From Clostridiaceae bacterium (lineage in GTDB: Bacteria > Bacillota > Clostridia > Saccharofermentanales > UBA5734): 8,017 nucleotides of DNA. The stretch spans positions 1-8,017 of the forward strand of contig JAAYFZ010000054.1 in assembly GCA_012727965.1 (NCBI GenBank), read 5' to 3'. The position numbers and the translations under genes were made by a program. The notes under the pieces were generated by a model. The model saw nothing but the letters and a program-made list of their open reading frames with translations, was not told where the DNA came from and did not search any database. Shown here one piece after another: positions 6,684-8,017 of this stretch. Position 1 is the first letter of the stretch. Every line of letters begins with the position of its first letter.

Positions 6684-6947
6684 TCAGCACTTGCAGGCTT
6701 CGACCTCAGCTTCTACTGCTATCTCAACGACACGGGTCAGAACATCGATATAGCTGAAAGATACTAGCTCTGAATATTTGTTCATCTTCGTACAGCGAAC
6801 CGTAAATACATTGGGATAACAACTATCAAGAATACCCTCTTGTACTATTGTCCTCTTACGTCCGCCATTTGATCTCAATCTGATTCTCTTGCCAATATTG
6901 GTCTGCATATCCTTACGGCAAGTTTCCAAGTCCGATTTCACTATCAT
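6684..6947 (-). CDS. veg: Veg family protein
   Basis: Small cytoplasmic protein of the Veg family (DUF1021). In Bacillus subtilis Veg is abundant and has been linked to biofilm gene expression; its molecular function is unsettled. The 87-residue product has the family pattern: NIGKRIRLRSNGGRKRT (17-33), GILDSCYPNVFTV (38-50) and SFSYIDVLTRVVEI (63-76), in the same order and length as the Bacillus protein. GGAGGTG (6963-6957) precedes ATG 6947. A strong promoter and a hairpin leader suggest high expression, as for the Bacillus gene. Unusual here are five cysteines (10, 43, 52, 85, 87), with Cys-Lys-Cys as the last three residues. In Bacillus veg is followed by sspF and then ispE; here ispE follows with no small acid-soluble protein gene between. 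Confidence 0.93.
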   Translation of the reverse strand: MIVKSDLETCRKDMQTNIGKRIRLRSNGGRKRTIVQEGILDSCYPNVFTVRCTKMNKYSELVSFSYIDVLTRVVEIAVEAEVEACKC

Positions 6948-6963
6948 TTTATGTTACACCTCC

Positions 6964-7000
6964 GGCTGCTGATTCTCCTTCATATCAAAAAAATCAGGCC
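6964..7000 (-). promoter_or_regulatory. Hairpin in the veg 5' leader
   Basis: On the minus strand GGCCTGATT (7000-6992) pairs with AATCAG (6974-6969) and, after a CA bulge, GCC (6966-6964). The stem ends one base before the veg ribosome binding site (6963). The loop contains a second Shine-Dalgarno-like AAGGAG. It may stabilise the message or tune translation. Not a riboswitch class I recognise. Confidence 0.5.
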
Positions 7001-7012
7001 CCCAATGCGGCG

Positions 7013-7041
7013 ATTGTAACACTTTCACTGACTAAAGTCAA
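7013..7041 (-). promoter_or_regulatory. Vegetative promoter of veg
   Basis: Minus strand TTGACT (7041-7036) and TACAAT (7018-7013) with an ideal 17-nt spacer. The TACAAT -10 box and the spacing are like the well-known strong veg promoter of Bacillus subtilis. The expected start is near 7006, giving a leader of about 58 nt. An inverted repeat TGACT-AA-AGTCA (7029-7040) overlaps the -35 box. Confidence 0.85.
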
Positions 7042-7145
7042 ATTGTCACAGCCCTCATGACACAACAAATTGTGGTTTCGAATAAAAACTAACGCAAAAT
7101 ATTGTGTAATCCCTAAGAATACCGCAGTCAACTAATGTAAATTTT

Positions 7146-7174
7146 TTGCTAAACATTGTTAAAGAGCTTAAAAT
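7146..7174 (+). promoter_or_regulatory. Candidate promoter of fhs
   Basis: TTGCTA (7146-7151) and TAAAAT (7169-7174) with a 17-nt spacer, matching consensus at 4/6 and 5/6. It would give a leader of about 47 nt. An alternative pair, TTGTTA with TATCAA, overlaps it and is poorer. Confidence 0.55.
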
Positions 7175-7181
7175 GTGTTAT

Positions 7182-7208
7182 CAAATTAGCATATGTCTTA
7201 CAAATTAG
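7182..7208 (+). repeat. Direct repeat CAAATTAG in the fhs leader
   Basis: CAAATTAG occurs at 7182-7189 and 7201-7208, 19 nt apart, just downstream of the candidate fhs promoter and before its ribosome binding site. The related CAAATTGT occurs at 7039-7046 and 7066-7073. A role as binding sites is only a possibility. Confidence 0.4.
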
Positions 7209-7214
7209 ACTTTT

Positions 7215-7221
7215 AGGGAGG
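7215..7221 (+). promoter_or_regulatory. Ribosome binding site of fhs
   Basis: AGGGAGG lies 6 nt before ATG 7228 and fixes the start of the ligase. Confidence 0.85.
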
Positions 7222-7227
7222 AAACTG

Positions 7228-8017
7228 ATGCTTACCGATATTGAAATAGCAAATAAGGCTAATATGAAACCAATAAGAGAAATCGCATCCGGTCTTGGCA
7301 TACATGAGAGCGAGCTTGAGTATTACGGCCACTACAAGGCAAAACTAAGTGACGAGCTTGTAGCCAGAACTGCAGGTAATACAGACGGCCATCTTGTTCT
7401 TGTTACAGCTATCAATCCGACTCCGGCCGGAGAAGGAAAAACAACCACTACCGTTGGTTTGGGGCAGGCGCTTGGACTTATTGGCAAGAAGGCAATAATC
7501 GCATTGCGCGAACCTTCTCTCGGACCTGTTTTTGGTATCAAGGGCGGGGCCGCAGGCGGCGGATATGCACAGGTCTTACCGATGGAAGACATCAATCTAC
7601 ACTTCACCGGCGATCTGCATGCGATCACTTCAGCCAATAATTTACTGGCAGCAATGCTTGATAATCATCTACAGCAGGGAAATCAACTGCAGATCGATCC
7701 CAGACGCATCGTCTGGAAACGCTGTCTGGATATGAATGATCGTGCTCTGCGGGATATTATGATTGGTATGGGTGGACCTCTTAACGGCGTCCCCCGCGAG
7801 GACAGCTTCCAAATCACAGTTGCCTCGGAAGTTATGGCTATACTCTGTCTGGCCACCGATCTTGAAGATCTTAAGAAAAGGATCCGTAAAATCGTAATTG
7901 CCTACACTTATAATAATGAACCGGTTACCGCAGGACAACTGAATGCAGACGGTGCTATGACAGCTCTGCTAAAAGATGCCTTGAAGCCAAATCTGGTTCA
8001 GACACTTGAACATACAC
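7228..8017 (+). CDS. fhs: Formate-tetrahydrofolate ligase (partial, C-terminus beyond window)
   Basis: Cytoplasmic enzyme joining formate to tetrahydrofolate with ATP to give 10-formyl-tetrahydrofolate. It feeds purine and formyl-methionyl-tRNA synthesis and, in acetogens, the methyl branch of the Wood-Ljungdahl pathway. I translated 263 codons, just under half of the usual 555 or so. The N-terminus MLTDIEIANKANMKPIREIA is typical. The ATP-binding loop TPAGEGKTT (65-73), EPSLGPVFGIKGGAAGGG (95-112) and LHFTGDLHAIT (124-134) are all intact. The frame is open to the right edge. It is the only plus-strand gene, divergent from veg. Whether the organism is an acetogen cannot be told, since no other Wood-Ljungdahl gene is in view and many fermenters carry fhs. 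Identity is secure. Confidence 0.97.
   Translation, partial: MLTDIEIANKANMKPIREIASGLGIHESELEYYGHYKAKLSDELVARTAGNTDGHLVLVTAINPTPAGEGKTTTTVGLGQALGLIGKKAIIALREPSLGPVFGIKGGAAGGGYAQVLPMEDINLHFTGDLHAITSANNLLAAMLDNHLQQGNQLQIDPRRIVWKRCLDMNDRALRDIMIGMGGPLNGVPREDSFQITVASEVMAILCLATDLEDLKKRIRKIVIAYTYNNEPVTAGQLNADGAMTALLKDALKPNLVQTLEHT

Noticed and set aside
7058..7093. Eleven-residue plus-strand frame in the veg/fhs gap
   Set aside because: No ribosome binding site, overlaps the upstream side of the veg promoter, and is too short to judge.
7156..7174. Rex-like site TTGTTAA...TTAA upstream of fhs
   Set aside because: The gap between half sites is 5 nt instead of 4 and the second half (TTAAAAT) departs from TTAACAA; it is as well explained by the candidate promoter.
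7181..7227. Tetrahydrofolate riboswitch before fhs
   Set aside because: The predicted leader is only about 47 nt and shows none of the paired elements or conserved bases of that riboswitch class.
7332..7938. Minus-strand open frames inside fhs
   Set aside because: They lie opposite the clearly coding fhs frame and resemble no protein I recognise.

Overview
The window looks like chromosomal DNA of a low-to-mid GC Gram-positive bacterium, most likely a member of the Clostridia (Firmicutes). The reasons are the gene order rpmH-rnpA-yidD-yidC-jag-mnmE, a Veg homologue upstream of ispE, strong AGGAGG-type ribosome binding sites, vegetative promoters close to TTGACA/TATAAT, and a formate-tetrahydrofolate ligase gene. 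Base composition is roughly mid-40s % GC by eye. Genus cannot be read from the sequence. No mobile element, CRISPR array, tRNA or rRNA gene was found.

Minus-strand block 1 (about 3913 down to 1) is the conserved ribosomal protein L34 cluster. It runs rpmH (L34), rnpA (RNase P protein), yidD, yidC (membrane insertase), jag/khpB (RNA-binding protein) and mnmE (tRNA-modifying GTPase, cut by the window edge). A near-consensus promoter precedes rpmH. rnpA/yidD and yidD/yidC meet at ATGA junctions. A 14-bp hairpin with a short U-tract lies between jag and mnmE. The cluster links ribosome and RNase P production to membrane-protein insertion and tRNA wobble modification.

Minus-strand block 2 (about 7041 down to 3939) holds veg, ispE and a membrane-anchored CapA-type metallophosphatase. 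veg has a strong promoter with a TACAAT -10 box and a hairpin leader. A long intrinsic terminator (6523-6565) separates it from ispE, which makes a step of the MEP isoprenoid pathway. The CapA-like protein follows ispE and its stop codon is only about 25 nt upstream of the rpmH promoter.

The single plus-strand gene, fhs (formate-tetrahydrofolate ligase, from 7228, cut by the right edge), diverges from veg. The shared 280-nt intergenic region carries both promoters, several short inverted repeats and four CAAATT elements.

The window is mostly housekeeping and I see no convincing new biological system. The most notable points are that dnaA/oriC is not next to rpmH, that hairpins sit at gene boundaries in the L34 cluster, that the Veg homologue is unusually rich in cysteine, and that the veg/fhs intergenic region is dense in repeats.
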